Part shown: positions 15,030 through 24,651 of the stretch, piece by piece
How the letters are laid out: every line of letters starts with the position of its first letter
How positions within the stretch are numbered: position 1 is the first letter of the stretch
Origin: Pseudaquidulcibacter sp041917055
Lineage (GTDB): Bacteria > Pseudomonadota > Alphaproteobacteria > Caulobacterales > Aquidulcibacteraceae
Direction of reading: 5' to 3'
Assembly (NCBI GenBank): GCA_041917055.1
Contig: JAYRYJ010000004.1
Location: forward strand, 62,001 to 126,000
Length of the DNA stretch: 64,000 nt
Program-made: the position numbers and the translations under genes
Notes under the pieces: model-generated
Databases searched by the model: none
The model's input: the letters and a program-made list of their open reading frames with translations, nothing else
What the model was told of the DNA's origin: nothing

Positions 15030-17105
15030 ATGGCGAAAATCGTCATCGATGGTAATGAGATTGAGGTCCCTGCGGAATACACGCTTTTGCAGGCTTGCGA
15101 AGCTGCGGGCGCGCAAATTCCGCGCTTTTGTTATCATGAACGCCTGTCAGTTGCAGGTAATTGCCGCATGTGCCTTGTTGAAGTTAAAGGCGCACCGAAA
15201 CTTGTTGCTTCTTGTTCACAAGCGGTAAAAGACCAGCGCCCTGGGCCAAATGGCGAGCCGCCAGTTGTTCTTACTAATTCCGAAAAAGTCCAAAAAGGCC
15301 GTAAAGGCGTTATGGAGTTTTTATTAATCAACCACCCGCTTGATTGTCCAATTTGCGATCAAGGCGGTGAATGTGATTTGCAAGATCAAGCAGTGGTTTA
15401 TGGCGGTTCGGCATCGCGCTATTGCGAAACTAAGCGCGCCACGACTGAAAAACACATGGGGCCATTGATAAAGACCGTTATGACACGCTGCATTCAATGC
15501 ACTCGTTGCGTTCGCTTTGTAACAGAGGTGACGGGGATCCACGAACTTGGTCTCATTGGTCGTGGTGAAGATGTTGAAATCACTACCTATCTTGAGGCGG
15601 CTTTATCGTCTGAACTTTCGGGCAATTTGCCTGACGTATGCCCTGTCGGTGCTTTGACTTCCGCTCCTTATGCTTTCAACGCGCGCCCTTGGGAATTACG
15701 CAAAACCGATTCTATTGATGTTATGGACGCATTGGGTTCAAATATTCGCATTGATGCGCGCGGCGATGATGTTTTGCGTATCGAACCGCGCCTTAATGAC
15801 GATATTAATGAAGAATGGATTTCAGACAAAGCGCGGCATATAGCGGATGGCCTTCGTCGCCAACGTTTGGATACGCCTTATATTCGTAAAGGCAAAAAAT
15901 TACAGCCGACAGATTGGAATGAAGCGCTTGAAGTATTCGCTAAGAAACTAAAAGGTGCACCGGAGAAAATCGGATTTATAGGTGGTGATTTGGTGAATGC
16001 TGAGGCTTTATATGCCGCCAAAAAACTTGCCTCCAACCTTGGTATAAAGAATATCGATTGCCGCCAAGATGGTGCAATGATTGATGATAAAGCGGGCCGC
16101 GCTGGATATTTATTTAATTCGGGAATTGCTGGTGTTGAAGAGGCCGATGCAATCTTGATTATCGGTTCAAACCCGCGCCTTGAAGCACCGATTTTGAATG
16201 CGCGCATTCGCAAAAACTACCTCACTGGTAAATTGGCGACTATCGGCCTTGTTGGTGAAGATTATGAACTTACCTATCCATATTCCTCACTCGGTAATGA
16301 TGTCAAAATCCTTGAAGATTTGGCAAAAGGCAAAGGTGATTTCTTCAAAGTGTTTGAAGCCGCGCAAAAGCCAATGATCATTGTCGGCATGGGCGCTTAT
16401 GCGCGGGAAGACGGCGACAAAGTTGCAAAATTAATCGCGGAAATCGGCATGAAAGCAAATATCGTCAGAGACGATTGGAATGGTTTCAATGTCCTCCACA
16501 ATGCCGCCGCGCGGGTTGGTGGCCTCGACCTTGGTTTCTTACCGCAAGAGGGTGGTTTGGCGACGAAACAGATTTTAAGTGATTGCGACACAATTGTGCT
16601 TTTGGGCGCAGATGAAATCGAAATCCCCGAAGGCAAATTTGTGGTCTATATCGGCTCACACGGCGACAAAGGCGCGTCAAATGCGGATTTAGTGCTTCCT
16701 GCGCCTGCCTTTAGCGAAAAAGACGGCATTTATGTCAATACCGAAGGCCGCATTCAATATGCTAACGCAGCGACGGCCAAAAAAGGTACTGCCAAAGAAG
16801 AATGGGCAATTTTGCGCGCGGTTTCCGAACTTGCAGGGGCAAAACTTGCTTTCAACTCGCTCGCAGAATTGCGTCATCAAATGGCTTCGGAATATTCTGT
16901 GTTCGCGGGTTTTGATGGCGAAATCCCAACTTCTGTGCCATTCAATATTAGATTTGTCGGTGCCTCAGGCCCTGTTGCGAAGGGCGGGTTTAAGCCACAA
17001 GTTACAGATTATTATTTAACCAATGCAATCGCACGTGCGAGCCTTATTATGGCGAAGTGCTCAAAAATGCGTGCCGATGGCGAAACCAAAATGGCTGCGG
17101 AGTAA
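15030..17105 (+). CDS. nuoG: NADH-quinone oxidoreductase subunit G
   Basis: The 75-kDa subunit carrying three clusters. N1b uses Cys34, Cys45, Cys48 and Cys62. N5 uses His102, Cys106, Cys109 and Cys115. N4 uses Cys154, Cys157, Cys160 and Cys204. A molybdopterin-oxidoreductase-like domain without cofactor follows. The 691 aa match alphaproteobacterial and mitochondrial NDUFS1 better than the longer E. coli NuoG, and the extra N7 cluster motif was not seen. nuoH starts 3 nt after the stop. Confidence 0.97.
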   Translation: MAKIVIDGNEIEVPAEYTLLQACEAAGAQIPRFCYHERLSVAGNCRMCLVEVKGAPKLVASCSQAVKDQRPGPNGEPPVVLTNSEKVQKGRKGVMEFLLINHPLDCPICDQGGECDLQDQAVVYGGSASRYCETKRATTEKHMGPLIKTVMTRCIQCTRCVRFVTEVTGIHELGLIGRGEDVEITTYLEAALSSELSGNLPDVCPVGALTSAPYAFNARPWELRKTDSIDVMDALGSNIRIDARGDDVLRIEPRLNDDINEEWISDKARHIADGLRRQRLDTPYIRKGKKLQPTDWNEALEVFAKKLKGAPEKIGFIGGDLVNAEALYAAKKLASNLGIKNIDCRQDGAMIDDKAGRAGYLFNSGIAGVEEADAILIIGSNPRLEAPILNARIRKNYLTGKLATIGLVGEDYELTYPYSSLGNDVKILEDLAKGKGDFFKVFEAAQKPMIIVGMGAYAREDGDKVAKLIAEIGMKANIVRDDWNGFNVLHNAAARVGGLDLGFLPQEGGLATKQILSDCDTIVLLGADEIEIPEGKFVVYIGSHGDKGASNADLVLPAPAFSEKDGIYVNTEGRIQYANAATAKKGTAKEEWAILRAVSELAGAKLAFNSLAELRHQMASEYSVFAGFDGEIPTSVPFNIRFVGASGPVAKGGFKPQVTDYYLTNAIARASLIMAKCSKMRADGETKMAAE

Positions 17106-17108
17106 GAG

Positions 17109-18197
17109 ATGCAGGGACTGGTTCACGATTTCGGGCCTTTGTGGGGAACGGTTTTAGGGATTTTGCAAATCCTTGGCTATGTCGTTCTTTTGCTTTTGAC
17201 CTTGGCCTTTATTCTTTTATTTGACCGCAAGGTTTGGGCGGCTGTGCAAATGCGTAAAGGGCCCAATGTTGTCGGTCCTTTCGGCCTCTTTCAATCATTT
17301 GCTGACTTTTTGAAATTCGTTTTCAAAGAGATTGTAATTCCATCCGGCGCAAATAAAACCGTATTTGTCATTGCACCAATCCTGACCTTGGTTTTGGCCT
17401 TTATCACTTGGGTGGTCGTGCCGCTTGCACCAGGTTGGGCGATTTCAAACATGAATGTCGGCATCCTATACCTTTTGGCGATTTCATCATTGGGTATTTA
17501 TGGCATCATAATGGGCGGTTGGGCGTCAAATTCCAAATACCCATTCCTTGGTGCATTGCGTTCAGCGGCGCAAATGGTTTCTTATGAAGTTTCAATCGGC
17601 TTTGTGATTGTTTGCGTTCTTTTGATGGTTGGTTCACTGAACCTTACCGACATTGTTAATGCGCAAAAAGACGGCATTTGGGATTGGCACGCATTTAGAT
17701 TTATCGGTGCATTGCTCGATGGCGGCAGCCCCGCGAAAATCGCCATGGGCTTTGTTTCGGGTCTGGTGTTATTTATGATGTTAGGGATTTTCTTTATCTC
17801 TGCGCTTGCTGAAACAAACCGCCCACCATTCGATTTGCCTGAAGCGGAATCGGAATTGGTTGCGGGTTATCAGGTTGAATATTCAGCGACTTTATATTTG
17901 CTTTTCATGATCGGCGAATACCTCAATATCGTTTTGATGTGCGCAATGATTAATATCATGTTCCTTGGTGGTTGGAACTTACCTTGGGGTGCGGTTGAAA
18001 ATCCATATCTCGCATTTGTTGTATTCTATGTGAAAATTTGGGTGATTTTCTTCTTGTTCGCAATGGTGAAGGCAATAGTGCCGCGTTATCGCTATGACCA
18101 ATTGATGCGAATTGGTTGGAAAATCTTTTTGCCGACAACTTTGGTCGCGGTTGCTATTGTCGGCGCTTATGTCGCTTTCTTTGGGGGGAATGCCTAA
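17109..18197 (+). CDS. nuoH: NADH-quinone oxidoreductase subunit H
   Basis: The ND1 homologue, a membrane-arm subunit at the junction with the peripheral arm that forms part of the quinone channel. It has 362 aa, about eight hydrophobic helices and the conserved acidic cytoplasmic loop AETNRPPFDLPEAESELVAG. The stop overlaps the nuoI start as TAATG. Confidence 0.97.
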   Translation: MQGLVHDFGPLWGTVLGILQILGYVVLLLLTLAFILLFDRKVWAAVQMRKGPNVVGPFGLFQSFADFLKFVFKEIVIPSGANKTVFVIAPILTLVLAFITWVVVPLAPGWAISNMNVGILYLLAISSLGIYGIIMGGWASNSKYPFLGALRSAAQMVSYEVSIGFVIVCVLLMVGSLNLTDIVNAQKDGIWDWHAFRFIGALLDGGSPAKIAMGFVSGLVLFMMLGIFFISALAETNRPPFDLPEAESELVAGYQVEYSATLYLLFMIGEYLNIVLMCAMINIMFLGGWNLPWGAVENPYLAFVVFYVKIWVIFFLFAMVKAIVPRYRYDQLMRIGWKIFLPTTLVAVAIVGAYVAFFGGNA

Positions 18198-18682
18198 TGA
18201 ATATTATGCAAGCCATCAAAGGCGCCGCAATGACTGATTTTCTAGGTACTTTTGTGCTGGCGATGAAGGTCTATTTCAGGCGCAAACCAACAATCAATTA
18301 TCCATTTGAAAAAGGGCCATTAAGCCCACGGTTTCGTGGTGAACACGCTTTAAGACGCTATCCGAATGGTGAAGAACGTTGCATTGCGTGCAAATTGTGT
18401 GAGGCGATTTGTCCTGCACAAGCCATCACTATTGAAGCCGAACCGCGTGATGACGGTTCACGCCGCACAACGCGCTATGACATAGATATGACCAAATGCA
18501 TCTATTGCGGTTTCTGCCAAGAGGCGTGCCCGGTCGATGCCATTGTCGAGGGGCCGAATTTCGAATTCGCCACCGAAACACGTGAAGAATTGTTTTATAA
18601 CAAAGAGAGATTGCTTTCCAATGGTGACCGTTGGGAGCGTGAAATTGCAAAAAATATCGAATTGGACGCTCCATATCGATAA
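18197..18682 (+). CDS. nuoI: NADH-quinone oxidoreductase subunit I (clusters N6a/N6b)
   Basis: The 23-kDa ferredoxin-like subunit with two [4Fe-4S] motifs: Cys62, 65, 68 and 72 (CIACKLCEAICP) and Cys101, 104, 107 and 111 (CIYCGFCQEACP). The ATG at 18197 overlaps the nuoH stop and gives 161 aa, the usual length. An upstream in-frame start at 18116 lies within nuoH and is rejected. Confidence 0.97.
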   Translation: MNIMQAIKGAAMTDFLGTFVLAMKVYFRRKPTINYPFEKGPLSPRFRGEHALRRYPNGEERCIACKLCEAICPAQAITIEAEPRDDGSRRTTRYDIDMTKCIYCGFCQEACPVDAIVEGPNFEFATETREELFYNKERLLSNGDRWEREIAKNIELDAPYR

Positions 18683-18705
18683 TTAAAGAAGGGGTAGGGC
18701 TTGCG

Positions 18706-19323
18706 ATGATTGGTATCGCTGCTTTTTATATATTGGCATTTACCGCCGTGATTTCCGCCTTAATGGTGGTTTCGGCGCGAAATCCCGTGCATTCAGTATT
18801 GTTTTTGATACTGACGTTTTTTACGACATCGGGGCTTTTCGTGCTTATTGGCGCGGAATATCTCGCGATGCTTTTGATTGTGGTCTATGTCGGCGCGGTC
18901 GCGGTTTTATTCCTATTCGTCGTGATGATGTTGGACATAGATTTTGTTGAATTGAAACAAGGCTTTATGCGCTATTTGCCGGTCGGCGGTTTGGTCGCTG
19001 CGGCTCTATTCGGCATTTTCTTTTTGGTCACTTCGGCCCGCATTGAGGCCAAAGTTGATAATTCAATTTTCGCGTCGCCAACACCCGCCCTTGAAGTCGC
19101 AAATAACGCCGAGGCCATGGGGCGAATTTTATATACTGATTATATTCTTTTCTTCCAATTGGCAGGTCTCGTGCTTTTTGTTGCAATGATTGGTGCGATT
19201 GTTCTTACTTTGCATCACCGTCAAAATGTAAAACGCCAAAGCGTTTCAAAACAAACTGCGCGCAATCGTGCGACTGGTGTTGAAATTGCCAAACCAAAAA
19301 CCGGGGAAGGGGTGTCATTATAA
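18706..19323 (+). CDS. nuoJ: NADH-quinone oxidoreductase subunit J
   Basis: The ND6 homologue, 205 aa with five hydrophobic helices and a basic, hydrophilic C-terminal tail of about 35 residues. The conserved segment GAEYLAMLLIVVYVGAVAVL is present. It overlaps nuoK by one nucleotide (TAATG). A 23-nt gap with GAAGGGG separates it from nuoI. Confidence 0.96.
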   Translation: MIGIAAFYILAFTAVISALMVVSARNPVHSVLFLILTFFTTSGLFVLIGAEYLAMLLIVVYVGAVAVLFLFVVMMLDIDFVELKQGFMRYLPVGGLVAAALFGIFFLVTSARIEAKVDNSIFASPTPALEVANNAEAMGRILYTDYILFFQLAGLVLFVAMIGAIVLTLHHRQNVKRQSVSKQTARNRATGVEIAKPKTGEGVSL

Positions 19324-19643
19324 TGGATATTACCGCATCTATCGGGCTTTCCCATTATTTGGTGTTTGCCGCCGCACTGTTCACAATCGGTGTGTTCGGC
19401 ATTTTTGTTAACCGCAAGAATATTATCGTAATCCTTATGTCGATTGAGCTTATACTATTGGCTGTGAATGTGAATTTCGTCGCTTTTTCGGCTTTTATGG
19501 GCGATTTGGTGGGGCAGGTTTTTGCAATGTTTGTTTTGACCGTTGCCGCTGCTGAGGCCGCTGTCGGACTTGCGATATTGGTCGTCTATTTCCGTAATCG
19601 CGGCACCATCGCGGTTGAAGATTTGAATATTATGAAGGGCTAG
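19323..19643 (+). CDS. nuoK: NADH-quinone oxidoreductase subunit K
   Basis: The ND4L homologue, 106 aa with three transmembrane helices. Conserved glutamates lie in MSIELILLAVN (helix 2) and AAAEAAVGLAI (helix 3), which take part in proton transfer. It is translationally coupled to nuoJ and 2 nt ahead of nuoL. Confidence 0.96.
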   Translation: MDITASIGLSHYLVFAAALFTIGVFGIFVNRKNIIVILMSIELILLAVNVNFVAFSAFMGDLVGQVFAMFVLTVAAAEAAVGLAILVVYFRNRGTIAVEDLNIMKG

Positions 19644-19645
19644 AA

Positions 19646-21691
19646 ATGTCTGTTGAAACTCTTGCTCTCTTGGTTGTTTTTGCACCGGCAATTGGCGCGA
19701 TAATCGGTGGCCTTTTCGGGCGCTTTATGCCGCAAAAAGCGACAATGGCGATTACGACCATTTTATTATTCGTGGCATTCTTTGCCGCAAGCGCGATTTT
19801 CCTTGGTCATTGGAATAAATCACTCGAATTACCCGAAGACCCGATAAGATTATTCACTTGGATTGATGTTGCAGGTTTTAAATCAATATGGTCCATTCGC
19901 CTTGACGCGGTTTCAGCGGTGATGATGGTGGTTGTAACTTCGGTTTCCTCATTAGTTCACCTCTATTCTTGGGGCTATATGAGCGAAGACCCGCATAGAT
20001 CGCGCTTTTTCTCTTATTTATCGCTTTTCACTTTCGCTATGTTGTCATTGGTAACTGCAGCTGACTTTATGCAATTGTTCTTTGGCTGGGAAGGCGTGGG
20101 TGTTGCTTCATATCTTTTGATTGGCTTTTGGTATCTCAAGCGTTCCGCAAATGATGCACAGATTAAAGCCTTCGTTGTAAACCGTGTCGGCGACTTTGGC
20201 TTTGCACTTGGGATCTTTGCGGTCTTTATGGTTTTTGGTTCAATTGAATTCAAAGAAGTTTTCCACCATCTTGATCATCATGTGAATGACAAAATCGAAT
20301 GGACGGGAATATCACTGCCTGCTATCGAAGTTATTGGCGTTTTATTATTCATTGGTGCAATGGGTAAATCGGCGCAATTTTTCCTTCACACTTGGTTGCC
20401 GGATGCAATGGAAGGCCCAACTCCGGTTTCGGCGCTAATTCACGCCGCGACTATGGTTACGGCAGGTGTGGTTTTGGTGACAATCTGTTCGCCAATCTAT
20501 GAGCGCGCACCGTTTGCGGCGGGAATTATCACACTAGTCGGTGCGACAACTGCGATTTTTGCAGCGACTGTCGGCCTCGCGCAAAATGATATTAAGCGCG
20601 TGATTGCTTATTCAACCTGTTCGCAATTGGGCTATATGTTTTTCGCTGCGGGGGTTGGCGTTTATCAGGCGGCGATGTTCCATTTGTTCACCCACGCATT
20701 CTTCAAAGCACTCCTTTTCCTCGGCGCGGGTTCGGTTATTCATGGTTTGCATCATGAACAAGATATGCGAAAAATGGGCGCGGTTTGGAAGCCGATGAAA
20801 ATCACCTATGCCGTTATGCTTATCGGTACTTTGGCGATTACTGGTGTCGGTATTCCTGGAACACAAATCGGTCTCGCCGGGTTTTTCTCCAAAGACGCAA
20901 TTATCGAAAGCGCATATGCCGCCTCCATGACCGGAAAACCATTCGCGACTTATGCATTTTGGATTTCGATATTGGCGGCGCTTTTGACCTCCATTTATTC
21001 ATGGCGCTTGGCATTTATGACGTTCCACGGTGTGTTCAAAGGCGACGCACATGGTCATCATTCAGATGATGCGCATGCACATGCTACCCATGCTGTTCAT
21101 GGCGTTGAACACCATAATGACGGTTCGGCACCCGCCCATGAAAGCCCGCTCACAATGCTTATTCCAATAATTCTATTGTCAATCGGCGCGATTTTCGCGG
21201 GTTTTGTCTTTGCCCCGGCCTTTATTGGCGATGGCAGCCACGATTTTTGGGGGCATGCAATTTATACCTCTGAACATAATCATATTCTTCATGCGCGCCA
21301 TGATATTGATGCATGGGTCTTTTATGCCCCGCTCGTAGTAACTGTCACCGGTCTTTTGGTTGCCGCCTTTGTTTATCTTTGGAACGACGGATTAGGCAAG
21401 AAAATTGCAAAAGCCACCGGGCCATTGCATGCCTTCCTTTATAATAAATGGTATTTTGACGAATTGTATGAAGTTATTTTCGTTAAGCCTGCCCGCGCAA
21501 TCGGTGATTTTCTGTGGAAAAAAGGCGACCAAGGCACGATTGATGGCATTATCAATTCTATTGCGCGCGATATTGGGTGGGCATCGAAGAAATCCGTCAA
21601 ACTTCAATCTGGCTATGTTTATCATTATGCTTTCATAATGTTGATTGCACTAATTGCCTTTGGCGCTTTGATTTTGGCGAAGGGGGCATAA
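19646..21691 (+). CDS. nuoL: NADH-quinone oxidoreductase subunit L
   Basis: The ND5 homologue, an antiporter-like proton-pumping subunit with the long lateral helix at its C-terminus; 681 aa. The conserved HTWLPDAMEGPTPVSALIHA segment lies near residue 250. A histidine-rich hydrophilic loop (about residues 468-500, with roughly ten His among Asp and Ala) precedes helix 13 and is unusually rich in histidine. The stop is directly followed by the nuoM ATG. Confidence 0.97.
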   Translation: MSVETLALLVVFAPAIGAIIGGLFGRFMPQKATMAITTILLFVAFFAASAIFLGHWNKSLELPEDPIRLFTWIDVAGFKSIWSIRLDAVSAVMMVVVTSVSSLVHLYSWGYMSEDPHRSRFFSYLSLFTFAMLSLVTAADFMQLFFGWEGVGVASYLLIGFWYLKRSANDAQIKAFVVNRVGDFGFALGIFAVFMVFGSIEFKEVFHHLDHHVNDKIEWTGISLPAIEVIGVLLFIGAMGKSAQFFLHTWLPDAMEGPTPVSALIHAATMVTAGVVLVTICSPIYERAPFAAGIITLVGATTAIFAATVGLAQNDIKRVIAYSTCSQLGYMFFAAGVGVYQAAMFHLFTHAFFKALLFLGAGSVIHGLHHEQDMRKMGAVWKPMKITYAVMLIGTLAITGVGIPGTQIGLAGFFSKDAIIESAYAASMTGKPFATYAFWISILAALLTSIYSWRLAFMTFHGVFKGDAHGHHSDDAHAHATHAVHGVEHHNDGSAPAHESPLTMLIPIILLSIGAIFAGFVFAPAFIGDGSHDFWGHAIYTSEHNHILHARHDIDAWVFYAPLVVTVTGLLVAAFVYLWNDGLGKKIAKATGPLHAFLYNKWYFDELYEVIFVKPARAIGDFLWKKGDQGTIDGIINSIARDIGWASKKSVKLQSGYVYHYAFIMLIALIAFGALILAKGA

Positions 21692-23179
21692 ATGTTCGGG
21701 ATTCCTATGCTTTCTCTAATAACTTGGTTGCCGACAGCGGGCGCGGTTTTGCTCTTGCTTTTGGGCGGTCTTAATAAGGACGCAAATAAAAACGCATCGA
21801 TGGCACGTTGGGTTGCATTAATCACAACGATTGTGACTTTTGTGATTTCTTTGAAAATGATTGCGGATTTCGATTTCAAATCAACGGCGATGCAATTCAA
21901 AGAAAGTGTCCCTTGGTTCGGCACAATCAATTATGCATTGGGCGTTGACGGGATTTCGGTTTTGTTCGTCCTTCTCACAACATTCTTATTGCCGCTTTGT
22001 ATTATCGCAAGCTGGAAATCGATTGAAAAACGCGTTGTTGAATATTTCATCGCTTTCTTACTTTTAGAATCCTTCATGATTGGCGTATTCACCGCCACCG
22101 ATTTGGTTCTATTCTATGTATTGTTCGAGGCAGGCTTGATACCAATGTATCTTATCATTGGTATTTGGGGCGGCAAAAACCGTTTCTACGCAGCGTATAA
22201 ATTCTTTCTTTATACACTCTTGGGTTCGCTTTTCATGCTTGTTGCGGTCGCCTATATGGCATTGAAAGCGGGAACGACTGATATACTCGCATTGCAAGAA
22301 TTCACATTCAATAAAGACGTGCAAATCTGGCTATGGCTTGCATTCTTCGCCTCTTTCGCGGTCAAAATGCCGATGTGGCCGGTTCATACTTGGTTGCCGG
22401 ACGCACACGTTGAAGCGCCTACTGCTGGTTCCGTAATCCTTGCGGGCGTATTGTTGAAAATGGGCGGCTATGGCTTCCTACGTTTCAGCTTGCCGATGTT
22501 TGAATATGCAAGTAAATATTTCCAACCGCTTGTATTCACGATGTCAGTAATCGCGATTATTTATACTTCTTTGGTCGCTTTCCGCCAATTGGACATCAAA
22601 AAACTAATCGCATATTCTTCGGTCGCACATATGGGTTTTGTAACCATGGGCATTTTCGCTTTTAATGGCGCGGGTGTGCAAGGTGCGGTTTTCCAAATGT
22701 TGTCACACGGTATTATTTCGGGCGCTTTGTTCCTCTGCGTCGGCGTAATTTATGACCGCATGCACACACGCGAGATTTCCTTCTACGGCGGTTTAGTAAA
22801 TCGTATGCCGTGGTATGCGGCGATTTTTATGCTGTTCACCCTTGGCAATGTCGGCCTTCCTGGGACCTCGGGATTCATCGGTGAAATTTTGACGATGCAG
22901 GGTGGATTTTTAGCGAACCGCATGGTCGGTATGTTCGCGGCAACCGGTGTTATTCTTTCAGCGGCCTATATGCTTACACTTTATCGCAAAACAGTTTTTG
23001 GTCCTATAACCAATGATAAATTGGCGGATATTCAAGATTTGGATATTCGGGAATTTATTATCTTTATTCCTTTGGTTATCGGCACAATAATTCTTGGTTT
23101 CAAACCACAATTGATTTTGGGCGCGACGGATGCATCTGTCATGCATTTAATCGAACAATTCACTTCTGCATTCAAATAA
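21692..23179 (+). CDS. nuoM: NADH-quinone oxidoreductase subunit M
   Basis: The ND4 homologue, an antiporter-like proton-pumping subunit; 495 aa with about 14 hydrophobic helices. The segment HTWLPDAHVEAPTAGSVILA (helix 7-8) and LIAYSSVAHMGFV are characteristic. It begins with no gap after nuoL; a 29-nt gap precedes nuoN. Confidence 0.97.
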   Translation: MFGIPMLSLITWLPTAGAVLLLLLGGLNKDANKNASMARWVALITTIVTFVISLKMIADFDFKSTAMQFKESVPWFGTINYALGVDGISVLFVLLTTFLLPLCIIASWKSIEKRVVEYFIAFLLLESFMIGVFTATDLVLFYVLFEAGLIPMYLIIGIWGGKNRFYAAYKFFLYTLLGSLFMLVAVAYMALKAGTTDILALQEFTFNKDVQIWLWLAFFASFAVKMPMWPVHTWLPDAHVEAPTAGSVILAGVLLKMGGYGFLRFSLPMFEYASKYFQPLVFTMSVIAIIYTSLVAFRQLDIKKLIAYSSVAHMGFVTMGIFAFNGAGVQGAVFQMLSHGIISGALFLCVGVIYDRMHTREISFYGGLVNRMPWYAAIFMLFTLGNVGLPGTSGFIGEILTMQGGFLANRMVGMFAATGVILSAAYMLTLYRKTVFGPITNDKLADIQDLDIREFIIFIPLVIGTIILGFKPQLILGATDASVMHLIEQFTSAFK

Positions 23180-23208
23180 TTGGCGCATTCAAATAATCGG
23201 GCAAAAAA

Positions 23209-24651
23209 ATGAATTCCTCTGACGTTCTTAGCCATCTTAAACTAATTATCCCAGAATTGATTTTGGCGATCGGTGCGATGGTGGCAATTATGATTGGCGC
23301 ATTTGGCGGTAAAAAATCCTATCGTTTTGTCAATTATTTTGCGGTTTTGGCGATTGTGGCATCAGGTTTTGCCGCTATTTTGCATGCCCCTCAAGAGGGC
23401 GCAATTATTTTCAATGGTTCACTTGCAATTGATAGATTTGCGACCTTTGCCAAATGGGCAATAGCCATCACCTCATCTGCCGCAATTTTAATGAGTATTG
23501 ACTATCTCGAAGAACGCGAAATAGCCAAGCCTGAATATCCGGTTTTAGGAATGCTTGCGGTTTTGGGCATGTATGTCATGGTTTCGGCGCATGATTTATT
23601 GGCGGTCTATATGGGCGTCGAATTGCAATCATTGGCGCTTTATGTATTGGCGGCATATGCACGCGATAGCCAAAAATCTTCCGAGGCAGGCCTTAAATAT
23701 TTTGTTTTGGGTGCTTTGTCTTCGGGTATTTTGCTTTATGGCATGTCTTTGGTTTATGGCTTTTCGGGCACAATCAATTTCACGAAATTGTCGCAAATTA
23801 CTGCCCAAACCAATATCGGCGTGATTTTTGGTATGGTGTTTGTGATTTCTGGGATTGCGTTCAAAATGTCGGCTGCACCATTCCATATGTGGACGCCTGA
23901 TGTTTATGAAGGTTCACCAACGCCATCGACCGCTTTTTTTGCCACGGCACCGAAAATGGCGGCGGCGGTTCTTTTGGCGCGCGTGTGTTTTGATGCCTTC
24001 GGGGACGCAATTTCTAAATGGCGCGATATTATTGCTATTATGGCGGTTTTATCGATGTTTGTAGGTGCTTTCTTTGCCTTGCAACAAACTAATATTAAAC
24101 GCCTATTGGCTTATTCTTCAATCGCAAATATGGGATATGCTTTATTGGCAATCGCGGCGGGTCCTAAATTTGGACCCGGGGCATTATTGATGTTCTTGGC
24201 GATTTATACTCTAACGGGCGTTGGCCTCTTTGGTGTGGTAATGTCATTACGTTCCAAAGAAGGCCGCAAGATTGAGGCTATTCCAAGCATTGCAGGCCTT
24301 TCCAAGGCGCATCCATTATTGGCAACTGGTCTAACTATATTGTTATTTTCGGTCATGGGTATTCCACCACTCGCAGGCTTTATGGGTAAATGGGAAATCT
24401 TAAAATCGGTTTGGTTGGGTGGCGTTTGGCCTTTGGCGATTGCATTGGTTTTGGCATCGGTAATTTCCGCATTCTATTATTTGCGAATCATTAGAACGGT
24501 TTGGTTCGATGAACCGAAAATAGAACTTGCCGGCGGCCTTGCTACCACCAAAGTGTCGGTAATCGGCATGGTATTCCTTTTGGCGGCGCTTACGCCTTTA
24601 ATTGGCCTATTATATAATGCGGCGCAATATTCGGCACTTTTGGTAAAGTGA
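23209..24651 (+). CDS. nuoN: NADH-quinone oxidoreductase subunit N
   Basis: The ND2 homologue and last structural nuo gene; 480 aa with about 14 hydrophobic helices. MWTPDVYEGSPTPSTAFFAT and LLAYSSIANMGYAL are the family hallmarks. Its stop overlaps the GTG start of birA (GTGA), so birA is read from the nuo transcript. Confidence 0.97.
   Translation: MNSSDVLSHLKLIIPELILAIGAMVAIMIGAFGGKKSYRFVNYFAVLAIVASGFAAILHAPQEGAIIFNGSLAIDRFATFAKWAIAITSSAAILMSIDYLEEREIAKPEYPVLGMLAVLGMYVMVSAHDLLAVYMGVELQSLALYVLAAYARDSQKSSEAGLKYFVLGALSSGILLYGMSLVYGFSGTINFTKLSQITAQTNIGVIFGMVFVISGIAFKMSAAPFHMWTPDVYEGSPTPSTAFFATAPKMAAAVLLARVCFDAFGDAISKWRDIIAIMAVLSMFVGAFFALQQTNIKRLLAYSSIANMGYALLAIAAGPKFGPGALLMFLAIYTLTGVGLFGVVMSLRSKEGRKIEAIPSIAGLSKAHPLLATGLTILLFSVMGIPPLAGFMGKWEILKSVWLGGVWPLAIALVLASVISAFYYLRIIRTVWFDEPKIELAGGLATTKVSVIGMVFLLAALTPLIGLLYNAAQYSALLVK

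Noticed and set aside
14819..15055. 78-aa plus-strand frame overlapping the 62-aa membrane protein and nuoG start
   Set aside because: The alternative frame at 14826 has the better-spaced ribosome-binding site and a coherent two-helix pattern; this one runs into nuoG.
21049..21146. Repetitive CAT/GCA-rich DNA considered as a tandem repeat
   Set aside because: It encodes the His-rich NuoL loop in frame without regular repeat units, so it was treated as part of the gene.
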